Below are positions 1 through 7,812 of a stretch of 12,372 nucleotides of DNA, in pieces; position 1 is the first letter of the stretch, and each line of letters opens with the position of its first letter. The DNA is from Opitutaceae bacterium (GTDB taxonomy: Bacteria; Verrucomicrobiota; Verrucomicrobiia; Opitutales; Opitutaceae): positions 1-12,372 of the forward strand of contig JAPOIC010000036.1 of the NCBI GenBank assembly GCA_029979145.1, read 5' to 3'. A model generated the notes under the pieces. It was not told the DNA's origin and searched no databases. It saw only the letters and a list, made by a program, of their open reading frames with translations. Both the position numbers and the translations under genes were made by a program.

Positions 1-1
1 C

Positions 2-1279
2 GTCTCGCTGCTCGGCCTGAAACTCAGCGTGGGGAAAATCGCGCTGCCGCTCGTGGGCATCGGCGCACTCATGCGGCTCGTGTTGAAAAATCGAGCCGCC
101 GACCTCGGCCTAGCGCTCGCCGGCTTTGGCCTGATCTTCGTCGGCATCGAGGGCCTGCAGCAGGGCATGGACGGCCTGTCGGCGCACGTGCGACCTGAAA
201 ACTTTCCCGCCCCCACGCTGCTCGGCCGGCTGTTGCTCGTGCTGATCGGCATCGTCCTCACCGTGATCATGCAGTCGTCCAGCGCGGCCGTGGCCACGAC
301 GATCACCGCCTTCCACGCCGGCACCCTCGATCTGCCGCAATCGCTGTCCATTGTGATCGGCGCAAGCATCGGCACCACCGTCACCGCCGCCTTGGCCGCC
401 ATTGGCGCGAGCATCCCGGCGCGGCGCACCGCCTTGGTTCACATCGTGTTCAACACCTTCGCCAGCACGCTCGGCTTCATTTTGCTCACGCCGTTCCTGT
501 GGTTGGTCGGCACATTCTCCCCGACTCCGGGCGCGTGGGCCCTGGCGGTCTTTCACACCGCGTTCAACGTTGCCGCCGCGCTGGTCGTGCTGCCCACCGT
601 GCAGCAGTTTTCAACCTTCATCGTGCGACTGTTGCCGGATCCGCAACCGGCACCCACCGGTCACCTCGACGCCTCGCTGGCGCAGGTGCCCGAAGTCGCC
701 CTCGAAGCCCTCCCCCGCGCGCTGACAACCTGCGCCCGCGCCGTGGCCACGTGGGTGCGCAGTCATTCCGGCGGCCCCTCGGCCGCGGGCGAACTGCCTT
801 TGGGGATCTTGCGCTCGTCGCTCGACGAATGCCTCGAGTTCCTCGGTCGGGTGCCGGCCACGGTGCCGGTGCGTCCCGACCTGCCCAATTCCCGACTCGC
901 CGTGGTCCACGCCATGGATCACCTCGACCAATTGCTGCGCGAGTTGGCCGCCACCAAGTCGTGGCCGGATTCCGATCCGTCGGGTCGGCTCGATGAAGCG
1001 CGCATCAAACTCCACGCGCTCCTTGATGCGTTGGATCGACGGTGGTCGGGCGAGGATGCCAGCGATCCGCTGTCCGCGGTCGAACAACTCGCCGGCGAGC
1101 TGGCCGCGCTGCGCCGCACCGGGCGGCATGCCTTGCTGCGCGAAACCGCGGAAGCCGCCGTCTCCCCAGCGCAGGCCGATCGCATCCTTGAAGCCGTCCG
1201 CTTGGCGGATACGGCGGCCTATCACCTCTGGCGCACGGCCCATCACCTGCACCAAGCCGAGGGCACCCGCCCGCGGTGA
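2..1279 (+). CDS. Na+/phosphate cotransporter (NptA/PNaS-type) with C-terminal PhoU-like region, 5' end outside window
   Basis: The frame is open from base 2 (the GTG at 29 is internal), so the N-terminal part, including the first transport repeat, lies outside the window. What remains is several hydrophobic segments followed by a soluble, mostly helical tail. The second PNaS repeat is clear: QSSSA at about 272-286, followed by GASIGTT at about 359-379. In this family these motifs line the Na+/phosphate path. From roughly base 690 to the end the protein is helical and rich in charged residues, with repeated 'LDECLEFL' and 'MDHLDQLLREL' type helices, which matches the PhoU-like tail that many bacterial Na/Pi cotransporters carry. 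The expected role is inner-membrane Na+-dependent phosphate movement, though some homologues may export phosphate. The stop TGA at 1277-1279 directly abuts the stop of the convergent isomerase gene. The family call is firm; transport direction and substrate are unknown. Confidence 0.9.
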   Translation, partial: VSLLGLKLSVGKIALPLVGIGALMRLVLKNRAADLGLALAGFGLIFVGIEGLQQGMDGLSAHVRPENFPAPTLLGRLLLVLIGIVLTVIMQSSSAAVATTITAFHAGTLDLPQSLSIVIGASIGTTVTAALAAIGASIPARRTALVHIVFNTFASTLGFILLTPFLWLVGTFSPTPGAWALAVFHTAFNVAAALVVLPTVQQFSTFIVRLLPDPQPAPTGHLDASLAQVPEVALEALPRALTTCARAVATWVRSHSGGPSAAGELPLGILRSSLDECLEFLGRVPATVPVRPDLPNSRLAVVHAMDHLDQLLRELAATKSWPDSDPSGRLDEARIKLHALLDALDRRWSGEDASDPLSAVEQLAGELAALRRTGRHALLRETAEAAVSPAQADRILEAVRLADTAAYHLWRTAHHLHQAEGTRPR

Positions 1280-2098
1280 TCAGGCGCCAACCGCCGCCCA
1301 GCGCCGGCGGAAATCCGCGCCGACGTAACGCGCGTCGCGCCAGACATCCGGAAAACACGATAGCCCGTAGGCCGGCGCCGCGTTGCCGAGCTCGGGACAC
1401 ACACAGATTTCCGACTGCGTGGAATTCGCCTGCAACCAGCCGAACAGGCCGTCGAGGTAGTCGCCCCAGAGCTGATACTCCGGCGTCGGGTGCTCGCCGT
1501 CCATGGTCGCGGGAATCTGGCAATGGTGCCCGGTGAAGGGTCGCAGGTGAAACCGGGGGCAACGCGCCAGCACATCGGGCCGCTCATTCAGCTTCGGCCA
1601 ATACGGCGCCGCGAAATGACGCACCACGGCGAAATGCGAATGGTCGAAACAAACCGGCAGTTCGCGGCCGGTGCGCTCCGCAAACGCATCCACCAAAGCC
1701 CACATCCGGTCAGGGGTTTCCGTAAACGTGTCACGATGCGACTCGATCGTCGCCGGAATCCCCGCCGCGTCCGCCGCGGCCAGCACGCGTTCCGCCACGG
1801 TGACGGCCTCTGCCAACGGCGTGTCGACATCCGCCAGCTGAATGGTCGCGTGGGTCGCGCCGAGTTCGGCGGCGCTCGCAAAATACGCCGCCGGGTCATG
1901 CTCGGGCCCCAGACTGCCCATCGCCCAGTAATCGAGATCGCCACGCCCCGCGAGTTCCACGCGGGGCGGCGACATCACGCCGCCGAAGCCCGCGCCGCGG
2001 ATGGCGTCGAACTTCTTCGCCCAAGCCCACTCGTCGGCCTGGGTTGGGTATTGGCGCAACGACCAGGCAGTCGCAAAGGTGCGGAGGGTCGGCTTCAT
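1280..2098 (-). CDS. Sugar phosphate isomerase/epimerase-like TIM barrel (xylose isomerase-like, AP endonuclease 2 fold)
   Basis: A 272-residue protein starting MKPTLRTFATAWSL, the usual length for a single xylose isomerase-like TIM barrel. Metal-site candidates fall at the expected strand ends: E119 (TIESHRD), D152 with H155 (CFDHSHF), H184 (FHLRPF) or H191/H192, and E236 (CPELG). This E-D/H-H-E pattern is typical of divalent-metal sugar isomerases and epimerases of the family. The frame remains open upstream to 2344, but I chose ATG 2098 because the protein there begins with a typical first beta strand and because the ATG overlaps the stop of the upstream gene by four bases (ATGA). That coupling to the GH78-like gene implies action on a product of the rhamnosidase step, or on another sugar of the same pathway. 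It has no signal peptide, so it is cytoplasmic. The exact substrate cannot be read from sequence; fold confidence is high, reaction confidence is low. Confidence 0.85.
   Translation of the reverse strand: MKPTLRTFATAWSLRQYPTQADEWAWAKKFDAIRGAGFGGVMSPPRVELAGRGDLDYWAMGSLGPEHDPAAYFASAAELGATHATIQLADVDTPLAEAVTVAERVLAAADAAGIPATIESHRDTFTETPDRMWALVDAFAERTGRELPVCFDHSHFAVVRHFAAPYWPKLNERPDVLARCPRFHLRPFTGHHCQIPATMDGEHPTPEYQLWGDYLDGLFGWLQANSTQSEICVCPELGNAAPAYGLSCFPDVWRDARYVGADFRRRWAAVGA
2095..2098 (-). promoter_or_regulatory. ATGA stop/start overlap: GH78 gene to isomerase gene
   Basis: On the - strand the TGA stop of the rhamnosidase-like gene (2097-2095) and the ATG of the isomerase gene (2098-2096) share the four bases ATGA. 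No good Shine-Dalgarno sequence precedes the ATG, only a weak purine run (AGAAAG). Re-initiation or translational coupling is therefore likely, and the two genes form one transcription unit. Confidence 0.85.
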
Positions 2099-4230
2099 GG
2101 CTGCTTTCTGGCGGCGGCGAGCCGATCGATCAACACTGCGACGTAGGACGTGAACCCGTGGTCGCGGCTCGCGCTGGAATCGAGCATTTCCCAAAGCGTG
2201 CCCGTTGCGCGCGCCATCGGGGCAAAGCTTGCCAGCAATTCCCGGCGCGCGGCCGCGTATTCGCCATTGGCGATCAAGAGTTCCAAGCGCACGAGCTTGC
2301 CGATGAAGGCGTTCGCGGGATGCAGGTCGCCGTAGTCCGCGCACACCATCCGCCGCCAGAGCGCCGGCTCATCCGCCATGGCCAGCTGGCCAGTGAACCA
2401 CGCGTAATACTGGCAGACCTCGCTGGCGTTGGCCGTGACCTCGAGGGTCCCGTCCTTCGTGCGCACGGCGTTGTCGACAAACCGTCCGTCGCGCCACGCC
2501 AGCTGGCGCACGGCGGCGTTGACGCGGTCGGCGCGGCGCGCAAGTCGCTCGTCCCCGAGCAACCGCGCCGCGGATCGCAGGGTCGCGGCATAGAGCATGT
2601 TGGTCGGGAAATTCACGTCCTGGACGAAATTGTTGGCCTTGGACCACTCGACAAAGACCCAGCTCTCCAGCTTCTCGATCAAACCGAGGTCGTTCTCAAA
2701 TTTCCGGAAGTAGCCGACGAGCCCGCGCACCCGGCGCTCGATCAACGGCTGCCACGCTCGCGGCAAACGCCGGAACCGGCGCGCCTCGTCGAGCTGGATC
2801 ACGAAGAACATCGCCCAATTCGGGATGAACTGCCCCTGCAACGGCTCGGCCGGATAGCACATCGGCACCATGCCGCGCGGGAGGCCGTCGAACTTCGTCG
2901 GGCGCAGGAAGTTTTCCAAAAAGGCGCGCTCAATCGGGTTGTCGCCGCAAAAGTGCCACTCCGCCCGCGCGGTAAAGAGGCTGTCGCACAGCCAACCCGC
3001 CCGCTCGCGCGACGGACAATCCATGAACACATCAAGCGCGTTTTGCCGGAACGTCGCGACCGCGGCGCGGCGCACGAGGCGCTCGACTGGGGCGAGGCCC
3101 GCGGGGCCGTCGCCGATAGCGCGGCCGTTGGCATAGTTCACGAGGCGCACTTCGGCGAATTCGACTTCGCCCTCCCAGACGAGCACCTGCAGGTGTTGCA
3201 GCGTATGCGGCTCGAAAGCGGTGAAGTCTACTTCCGCGCCCGCAGCCAGCTCCACGCGCAGGCCGTTCACGATCGCGGTCTTGGTCACGCCGATGTGGCC
3301 GCCAGTCAGCACCTCGTCGAAGAGCAACAGGAGCCGCGATGCGCGTTTCACCCGCAGCCGCGCCGCGGGAAATCCGGTCTGGATGGCGCCGAAATCGAAC
3401 AGTCGCCACTCGCGCGCCTTGAGGGTGAAACGCCCGCCCGCCGCCACCGGAACGATGCCACGATCGCGATAGGTCAGCCCTGCCAGCAGGCCAAAGAACG
3501 GCCACTCAATCTCCTGAAGCGGCCAACCCTGCGAGGTCTTCGGCACGTCGCTCACATAGGTCATCGGCTCGTAGGCGGCGGCGCGCTTCGCGCTGAAACC
3601 GGCCGTGCCGAACGTCGTGCGCGGCCGCGGATGCCGCACCGCGAAGTCCGGTTGATCCACGTCGCGCGTCAGCCACGTGCGCGCATAGGCGACCTTGACC
3701 AATTGGAGCGGCGCAGCCGGCACGTAGCCGGGCGCGCGCCAAAATACCCCGGCGGCGCCGAAGCGGTAGGCCTCGCTGAAGCCGCGTTGGTAGCTGTAAC
3801 GCTCGCTGCGCTGCACCCGTTCCTCACGGCGCTCGGCCGTGAAGCCGCCACCCCGCGTGGCGGTGTGCGCGACAACCTTGCGACCGACGCGCAGCTCGGC
3901 GCAGAAAAACGCGGGTTCATGCGTCGCGGCGAAATTCGGCACGCCGTAATCGGAAACCTCGATCACGAGTTCGAGCGCTCCGTCCTTGGTGGCGGTCAGC
4001 GGCCACTCATCCACTCGCGCATGCCGGTGCCCGGTGCGCGCCGGGCCGTGGGCGACCAGTGCACCGTTGACCCAGAGCCGATACATCGTGGCTCCCGCGA
4101 GCCGCAAGACGGCCCGCGATTTGCCCTCGAGGGCGACGCGGGCGTGAAAACTGACCCACGTGTTCATCTGACCGGCCAATCCGCGCGGCCAGACCGGCTG
4201 CGCTTGGGCGAAAGCAATTTTGGAGCTCAT
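2095..4230 (-). CDS. GH78 alpha-L-rhamnosidase-like glycosidase, cytoplasmic, lacking the usual C-terminal domain
   Basis: A 711-residue protein. The N-terminal ~350 residues look like beta-sandwich modules: YRLWVNGALVAHGPAR at about 50-65 resembles the N-terminal carbohydrate-binding part of bacterial rhamnosidases. The rest is an (alpha/alpha)6 catalytic barrel. The GH78 signature is MDCPSRERAGWLCDS at 403-417, with D404, E409 and D416 as candidate acidic catalytic residues. A second conserved site near the C-terminus is TLWE (E681, candidate general base), followed by SRDHG at 688-692. The protein stops about 20 residues after this site, so the C-terminal beta domain of many GH78 enzymes (usually about 900 residues in all) is missing. 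There is no signal peptide. The ATG at 4230 is preferred because the sequence from MSSKIAF runs straight into the first domain, although no clear ribosome binding site precedes it. Expected reaction: release of terminal alpha-L-rhamnose from a plant glycoside or oligosaccharide. Substrate specificity is uncertain. Confidence 0.85.
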   Translation of the reverse strand: MSSKIAFAQAQPVWPRGLAGQMNTWVSFHARVALEGKSRAVLRLAGATMYRLWVNGALVAHGPARTGHRHARVDEWPLTATKDGALELVIEVSDYGVPNFAATHEPAFFCAELRVGRKVVAHTATRGGGFTAERREERVQRSERYSYQRGFSEAYRFGAAGVFWRAPGYVPAAPLQLVKVAYARTWLTRDVDQPDFAVRHPRPRTTFGTAGFSAKRAAAYEPMTYVSDVPKTSQGWPLQEIEWPFFGLLAGLTYRDRGIVPVAAGGRFTLKAREWRLFDFGAIQTGFPAARLRVKRASRLLLLFDEVLTGGHIGVTKTAIVNGLRVELAAGAEVDFTAFEPHTLQHLQVLVWEGEVEFAEVRLVNYANGRAIGDGPAGLAPVERLVRRAAVATFRQNALDVFMDCPSRERAGWLCDSLFTARAEWHFCGDNPIERAFLENFLRPTKFDGLPRGMVPMCYPAEPLQGQFIPNWAMFFVIQLDEARRFRRLPRAWQPLIERRVRGLVGYFRKFENDLGLIEKLESWVFVEWSKANNFVQDVNFPTNMLYAATLRSAARLLGDERLARRADRVNAAVRQLAWRDGRFVDNAVRTKDGTLEVTANASEVCQYYAWFTGQLAMADEPALWRRMVCADYGDLHPANAFIGKLVRLELLIANGEYAAARRELLASFAPMARATGTLWEMLDSSASRDHGFTSYVAVLIDRLAAARKQP

Positions 4231-4337
4231 CGGGGAACGCCAAGCCGAGAGGATTCGTTGCCCGAACTCACGCCCAATCTCTAGGAATGTTCACGGATGG
4301 GCGATTCCGCGACACCGGCGCATAAACGCGGATCGAT
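4231..4337. other. Upstream region of the GH78 gene
   Basis: This 107-base gap lies between the REP-like pair and the GH78 start, and it must hold any promoter or leader specific to the GH78-isomerase pair. I see no convincing -35/-10 pair, operator palindrome or riboswitch fold. CATAAACGCGGAT at 4321-4333 resembles the GCGGATAAACACGGAT arm of the other repeat at 7729-7745 and may be a worn fragment of it; that resemblance is weak. Confidence 0.3.
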
Positions 4338-4412
4338 TGTAGGGCGGGGTCGCTGACCCAGTCTTCGAGCACGTTGCGCCTTTCGCGGCGGGGTCGGCGA
4401 CCCCGCCCTACA
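4338..4412. repeat. REP-like inverted pair (copy 1), just 3' of the six-hairpin protein gene
   Basis: Two units of a 26-base repeat beginning TGTAGGGCGGGGTCG face each other. The unit on the - strand (4412-4387) is intact: 9-base GC-rich arms around a 3-base loop. The unit on the + strand (4338-4363) matches for 22 bases and then decays (ACCCAGTC instead of ACCCCGCC), so its own hairpin is damaged. The spacer is 23 bases. The intact unit ends 3 bases after the stop codon at 4416-4418, so it would form a stable hairpin at the 3' end of that message. There is no T-run, so this is not a classical intrinsic terminator. The same 26 bases recur exactly at 10276-10301. Confidence 0.85.
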
Positions 4413-4415
4413 CCC

Positions 4416-6434
4416 TCACGCTTCCACCGGCGCTTCGGGCAGCGAATCCAGCAGCCCTTCGAGGATATTGGCCGCGGCCCAGGCGTTGTAAGTCCACCAC
4501 AGGCTCGAGGGCGAGCCCGTGTCGGCAAAGGTCTCGATGACCAAGCCGTCGCTCGGGCAATACCGCTCGGTCAGCAAGCCGTAGCGACCGTAGCCAGAGA
4601 TTTTCGGGTAAAGTTCCAGCGTCGCCAATGCCCACGCCACGCCGTCGTCGGCGCGGTCGCGGTAGTAGGTGTCGCCGGTGACCCGCGCGAGGTAATGCAG
4701 TGGTTCGGTGATCACGAGGCCCATGGGATGAATGTGCGGGTTGGAAACCGACGTCCCCGACCCGCCGCAGGAATTCCAACCGGCATCTTTCAACGGCGCG
4801 AACTCCGGCCGGGCACGGTAAGCGTAGCGCCACAACAACTCGTAGTCGGCCCCGGCGCGCAAGTGATCGAGCCACTCGTCCTCGCCGGTGACCTCGTGCA
4901 GCCACCGCGCGGCCTGCACAAAGGCGAGGATACCCTCCTGATCCACGCTCTTGTAGGTGTCCATCGGCGTGCCGTAGCAGTTCAACGCGGCGACGGCATG
5001 GCGGTAGTGCCGCAACGCCCGGCGCGCGGCGCGCAGGTAGCGCTCGTCCTGTGTGAGCGAAAACGCCAAGGGCAGCGCCGCGGCAAACCAGCACCCGGCG
5101 AAACCGTCCCAGTCCACGACCTTGCGGGTCTGGGCGCTGAAGAGGTAGCCAAAGGCACCGTCGGCGCGCTGCAATTCGATGACCGCGTCGCAGACCTTGA
5201 GCGCCGCGGTTTCCCACGCCGAGGCATCCCCGCCGCGCGCGCGCACCCAGCGGGCGCACTTCAGGAGGTAATAGGCCGCGTGCCCGTTGGTGTAGGCGCA
5301 ATGCCGGTTCATCGTGTGCGGCATGAAGCCGGACCACCACCCGTTGATCTCGCCGGTCTTGATCACGCCACCCTGACCCGGAATGCCCACGAGGCTCGGG
5401 CCGGCGACGTCGTTGAAGAATCCGCTGCGCTCGTTCCAGGTGCCGACGATCTCGTCGAGGATTTGCGCCGCGGTCTTGGGCAAGTTGATCTCCGGCAACC
5501 GCGCCGACGCGCGCAACAGCGGCCAGGCAAACACGCCGCCGCCGGTCCACCCGATCTCCGACACGGGCCGCCACGCCTTGAGCACAGGTTCGGTCGGGAC
5601 GCGACAAGCGAGATTCGAGTAGTTGCCGAACTCCGCGCTCCAGTTCACCTCGGCGAAACACTCGGTGAGCGCCTGCACGGCGTCTGCCGCGGACCGCCGC
5701 GGCGCAGGTTGTTCGCGCGAGCGGCCATAGAGGTCGCGCACCGCCCGATGCACACCCTCGCGACCGGCGCCGGGATACCAGAACAACGACCCCGTGGTGC
5801 GCGCCGCGCGCGAGCGATGCGCGGTGGGTGGGCCGAAGTTCTGCTTGTTCACGAAGGTCAGCGGATCATTGCCATAGCCGAGGCTCACGCCCGCCGTCGC
5901 CGGCAGCGCGGCGAAGACGCCGTTGCGGATGAATCCCTCCGGCGCCGCCGCATCGTTGGCATAGGGCGCCACCGCCAGACCGGCGACGCCGGTCGCCAGG
6001 CACAACAGCGACACCGGACAGGCCGCGCGGTCCGCGCGAAATTCCCACAAGGGCGCGGCTGCGGGGTTGCCCTCGACCGGTTCGTGCAAGGTGGGAAATT
6101 CCTTCGGCCGGACCAAGTCGTGGTTGTTGTCGCCGAGCAGGCAGGCCGGGATCACATGATACGCGCGCTCCTCGCCCTCGGCGACCAGCGCCAGCCGCAG
6201 TCGCACCGGGTCCGCGGACTCAAACGCGAGTTCGAAATCCGCCCGCGTGGCCGCCGCGCCGCTCCAACGCAACTCGCCGTTTACCCCGTTCACCGAAAAA
6301 GAGAGACTCGTCCCGCCCGCGGCGCTAAACGGCAGGTCTTGCCACGCTTGATCCGCCAGGGAGCAGCTCAAGGCCAGCCAGAGCGGCGAATCCGGGACCT
6401 TCAGGCGACCGTCGACGAGGTTCAGGGCGATCAT
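4416..6434 (-). CDS. Uncharacterised large protein, six-hairpin glycosidase-like
   Basis: A 672-residue protein from ATG 6434 (MIALNLVDGRLKVP). A TTG 12 codons further upstream is possible, but it only adds MTCAPQASKCGP, which looks non-native. No signal peptide is visible. The first ~240 residues are beta-rich and resemble a beta-sandwich. From about 250 to the end the pattern of paired helices with conserved aromatic and glycine turns (GWTGGGVFAWPLL at 295-307, GEINGWWSGFM at 361-371, NGHAAYYLLK at 383-392, GCWFAAALPLA at 447-457, SLWWTYNAWAAANI at 644-657) suggests an (alpha/alpha)6 toroid as in many glycoside hydrolases, lyases and phosphorylases. I cannot assign a family or confident catalytic residues. 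Acidic candidates include D441/D443 in VVDWDGFAG and E362/E577 nearby in the chain. It follows the MFS gene by 61 bases on the same strand and lies upstream of the rhamnosidase gene, so it probably acts on the same glycoside. It could also be a non-catalytic relative. Confidence 0.75.
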   Translation of the reverse strand: MIALNLVDGRLKVPDSPLWLALSCSLADQAWQDLPFSAAGGTSLSFSVNGVNGELRWSGAAATRADFELAFESADPVRLRLALVAEGEERAYHVIPACLLGDNNHDLVRPKEFPTLHEPVEGNPAAAPLWEFRADRAACPVSLLCLATGVAGLAVAPYANDAAAPEGFIRNGVFAALPATAGVSLGYGNDPLTFVNKQNFGPPTAHRSRAARTTGSLFWYPGAGREGVHRAVRDLYGRSREQPAPRRSAADAVQALTECFAEVNWSAEFGNYSNLACRVPTEPVLKAWRPVSEIGWTGGGVFAWPLLRASARLPEINLPKTAAQILDEIVGTWNERSGFFNDVAGPSLVGIPGQGGVIKTGEINGWWSGFMPHTMNRHCAYTNGHAAYYLLKCARWVRARGGDASAWETAALKVCDAVIELQRADGAFGYLFSAQTRKVVDWDGFAGCWFAAALPLAFSLTQDERYLRAARRALRHYRHAVAALNCYGTPMDTYKSVDQEGILAFVQAARWLHEVTGEDEWLDHLRAGADYELLWRYAYRARPEFAPLKDAGWNSCGGSGTSVSNPHIHPMGLVITEPLHYLARVTGDTYYRDRADDGVAWALATLELYPKISGYGRYGLLTERYCPSDGLVIETFADTGSPSSLWWTYNAWAAANILEGLLDSLPEAPVEA

Positions 6435-6495
6435 CGGGCCGCATTTCGAAGCCTGCGGCGCGCATGTCAAAGCCCGTTCGCCCGGACCGACCAGT

Positions 6496-7653
6496 TCAGG
6501 CGCGGCGACGCAGGGCCAGCACGAGCGGCAGCATCAGCGCCGGGGCCAGGGTGGAAACGGCAAGCCCCCAGTGCAAATCCTGCCGGTCCGCGACCCAACC
6601 GACCAGCCACGGCATGAAGATGCCGCCCACGTTGCCGAAGGCCCCGAGCATGCCATACATGCTTGCGCCTCCGTCCGGATAGCGATCCGCCGTCACCGCC
6701 AGCATCGTCGGCCACAGGCAGCTGCCGGTGAACCCCACGAGCACGCAGGCCAGCAGCGCGACCACCGGCACCGGCAGGAACGAACCGGCCAGAAAGAGCA
6801 CAACCGACGAGCCGCAACCGAGCGCCATGATCGTGTAGGCATTCCATTTCGTGCCCGCCGCGCCCACGACCATTCGCCCCGCTGCCATCGCCAACGAGAA
6901 TAACAGCAAGGCCGTGCCGGCGATCCACGGGGGAAAGCCCAATGCTTTTTCCGCGTAGGCCGGCAGCCACTGCGACATGCCCGCCTCCGTCGCACCGCCG
7001 AGCAAGATCGCCACCAGCGCGATCCAAAACCAGCCCCGGCGCAACAGCGTCCGCAGCTTCAAGCGTCCGCCTTCCAGATGCAGCGAGGGAAACCGCTGCG
7101 GCGCGAACGCCACCAGCAGGCCCAACGGCAACAGCAGCAAAACTAAACACGTGCCGCGCCAGCCCAAGCCGGCGCTGAGCGCGACCGTGCCGACCAAAAT
7201 TGTGAACACCGCGCCGACGCAATAGAACGAGTGCAGCCAGTTCATCGCCGCCGCGCGCCGCGTGGGATTCAGCGCCGCCACCACCGGGCTCAGCACCATG
7301 TCGAGAATGCCGGCGCCCAGCCCAAGGCAGAATAACGCCAAGCTTAGACATGCGTAATCCGGTGCCCAGGCGGCCGCCGCGAGGCTAAGTGCAATCAACG
7401 CGTTGCCCAGCTGCACGAACGGTTTCGCGCCGAGTCGGTCTGCCAGCGGACCCGTGATCAAAATTCCAACCACCAGTCCCGCAAAGGTGCAGGCGCCAAG
7501 CCGGCCGAGCTGCTCCTGCGTCAAACCGCTCTCACTTCCGTAGGTCGCGCCGATGGTGATGAGGAACACCGGCAACAGATTAAGCCCGATGGACAGGCTC
7601 ATCATCGCGAGATATGAGAGTCGGGTCAGCAGACCCGGGGCAACGGCAGACAT
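6496..7653 (-). CDS. MFS transporter, FHS (fucose/glucose permease)-like
   Basis: A 385-residue, strongly hydrophobic protein with about 12 predicted membrane segments, the normal size for MFS carriers. The loop 2-3 signature is present as GPLADRLGAKP (68-78), with D72, R73 and G75. SPVVAALNPTRRAAAMNWLH and GATEAGMSQWLPAYAEKALG recall the FHS sugar permease group, in which an N-terminal 'NP..R..A.N.LH' and a C-terminal 'E.G...WLP.Y' are common. The substrate is therefore probably a sugar or small glycoside driven by a proton or sodium gradient. The start ATG 7653 is the first in frame and gives MSAVAPGLLTRLSYL leading into helix 1; no Shine-Dalgarno is visible. The next gene on the same strand begins 61 bases beyond its stop, which implies co-transcription. 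The MFS assignment is certain, the FHS subgroup likely, the substrate inferred. Confidence 0.9.
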   Translation of the reverse strand: MSAVAPGLLTRLSYLAMMSLSIGLNLLPVFLITIGATYGSESGLTQEQLGRLGACTFAGLVVGILITGPLADRLGAKPFVQLGNALIALSLAAAAWAPDYACLSLALFCLGLGAGILDMVLSPVVAALNPTRRAAAMNWLHSFYCVGAVFTILVGTVALSAGLGWRGTCLVLLLLPLGLLVAFAPQRFPSLHLEGGRLKLRTLLRRGWFWIALVAILLGGATEAGMSQWLPAYAEKALGFPPWIAGTALLLFSLAMAAGRMVVGAAGTKWNAYTIMALGCGSSVVLFLAGSFLPVPVVALLACVLVGFTGSCLWPTMLAVTADRYPDGGASMYGMLGAFGNVGGIFMPWLVGWVADRQDLHWGLAVSTLAPALMLPLVLALRRRA

Positions 7654-7695
7654 CGGTGGCGCGAGAGCGGAGTGGTGAGTCTACAGGAACGCAAT

Positions 7696-7705
7696 CCCGA
7701 TCGGG
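7696..7705. promoter_or_regulatory. Short perfect palindrome upstream of the MFS gene
   Basis: CCCGATCGGG is a perfect 10-base palindrome centred about 47 bases upstream of the MFS ATG, a position where a repressor operator would fit. In GC-rich DNA such palindromes arise often by chance, and I saw no second copy before the GH78 or GH1 genes. It is recorded only as a candidate. Confidence 0.2.
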
Positions 7706-7714
7706 GAGGCGGAG

Positions 7715-7801
7715 TTTGCCGCGGATTGAGCGGATAAACACGGATGGTCGGAAGCCAGACTAGGTTTGGAATCCGCGATGATCCGCGCAATCCGCGGCAA
7801 A
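7715..7801. repeat. Long imperfect inverted repeat between GH1 and MFS genes
   Basis: Two 31-base arms (7715-7745 and 7771-7801) are inverted copies with 27 of 31 matching positions, separated by 25 bases. Each arm reads TTTGCCGCGGATTG, then a degenerate GCGGAT.A.CACGGAT-type tail. The motif is internally repetitive (GCGGAT / CGGAT) and differs from the TGTAGGGCGGGG family elsewhere in the window. It starts 12 bases after the GH1 stop, so transcribed RNA could fold into a long hairpin between the two genes and reduce read-through or protect the upstream message. There is no T-tract for intrinsic termination. Confidence 0.85.
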
Positions 7802-7812
7802 AATCCGGACAT

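Noticed and set aside
2099..2344. N-terminal extension of the isomerase protein
   Set aside because: The 82 extra residues overlap the end of the GH78 gene, lack any fold pattern, and the ATG at 2098 gives a typical full-length barrel.
2044..4284. Long + strand open frame (746 codons) antisense to the GH78 gene
   Set aside because: The translation is rich in Arg, Ala and His with no domain, while the opposite strand has a clear GH78 protein. High GC at third positions produces long antisense open frames.
4338..4412. Intrinsic (rho-independent) terminator
   Set aside because: The hairpin is strong but no T-run follows it on the - strand. It is better described as a REP-like pair, though it may still affect 3' ends.
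4374..6617. Long + strand open frame (747 codons) antisense to the six-hairpin protein gene
   Set aside because: Same cause: a low-complexity Arg/Gly/Pro-rich translation, and it also runs through the REP-like repeat, which a real gene would be unlikely to do.
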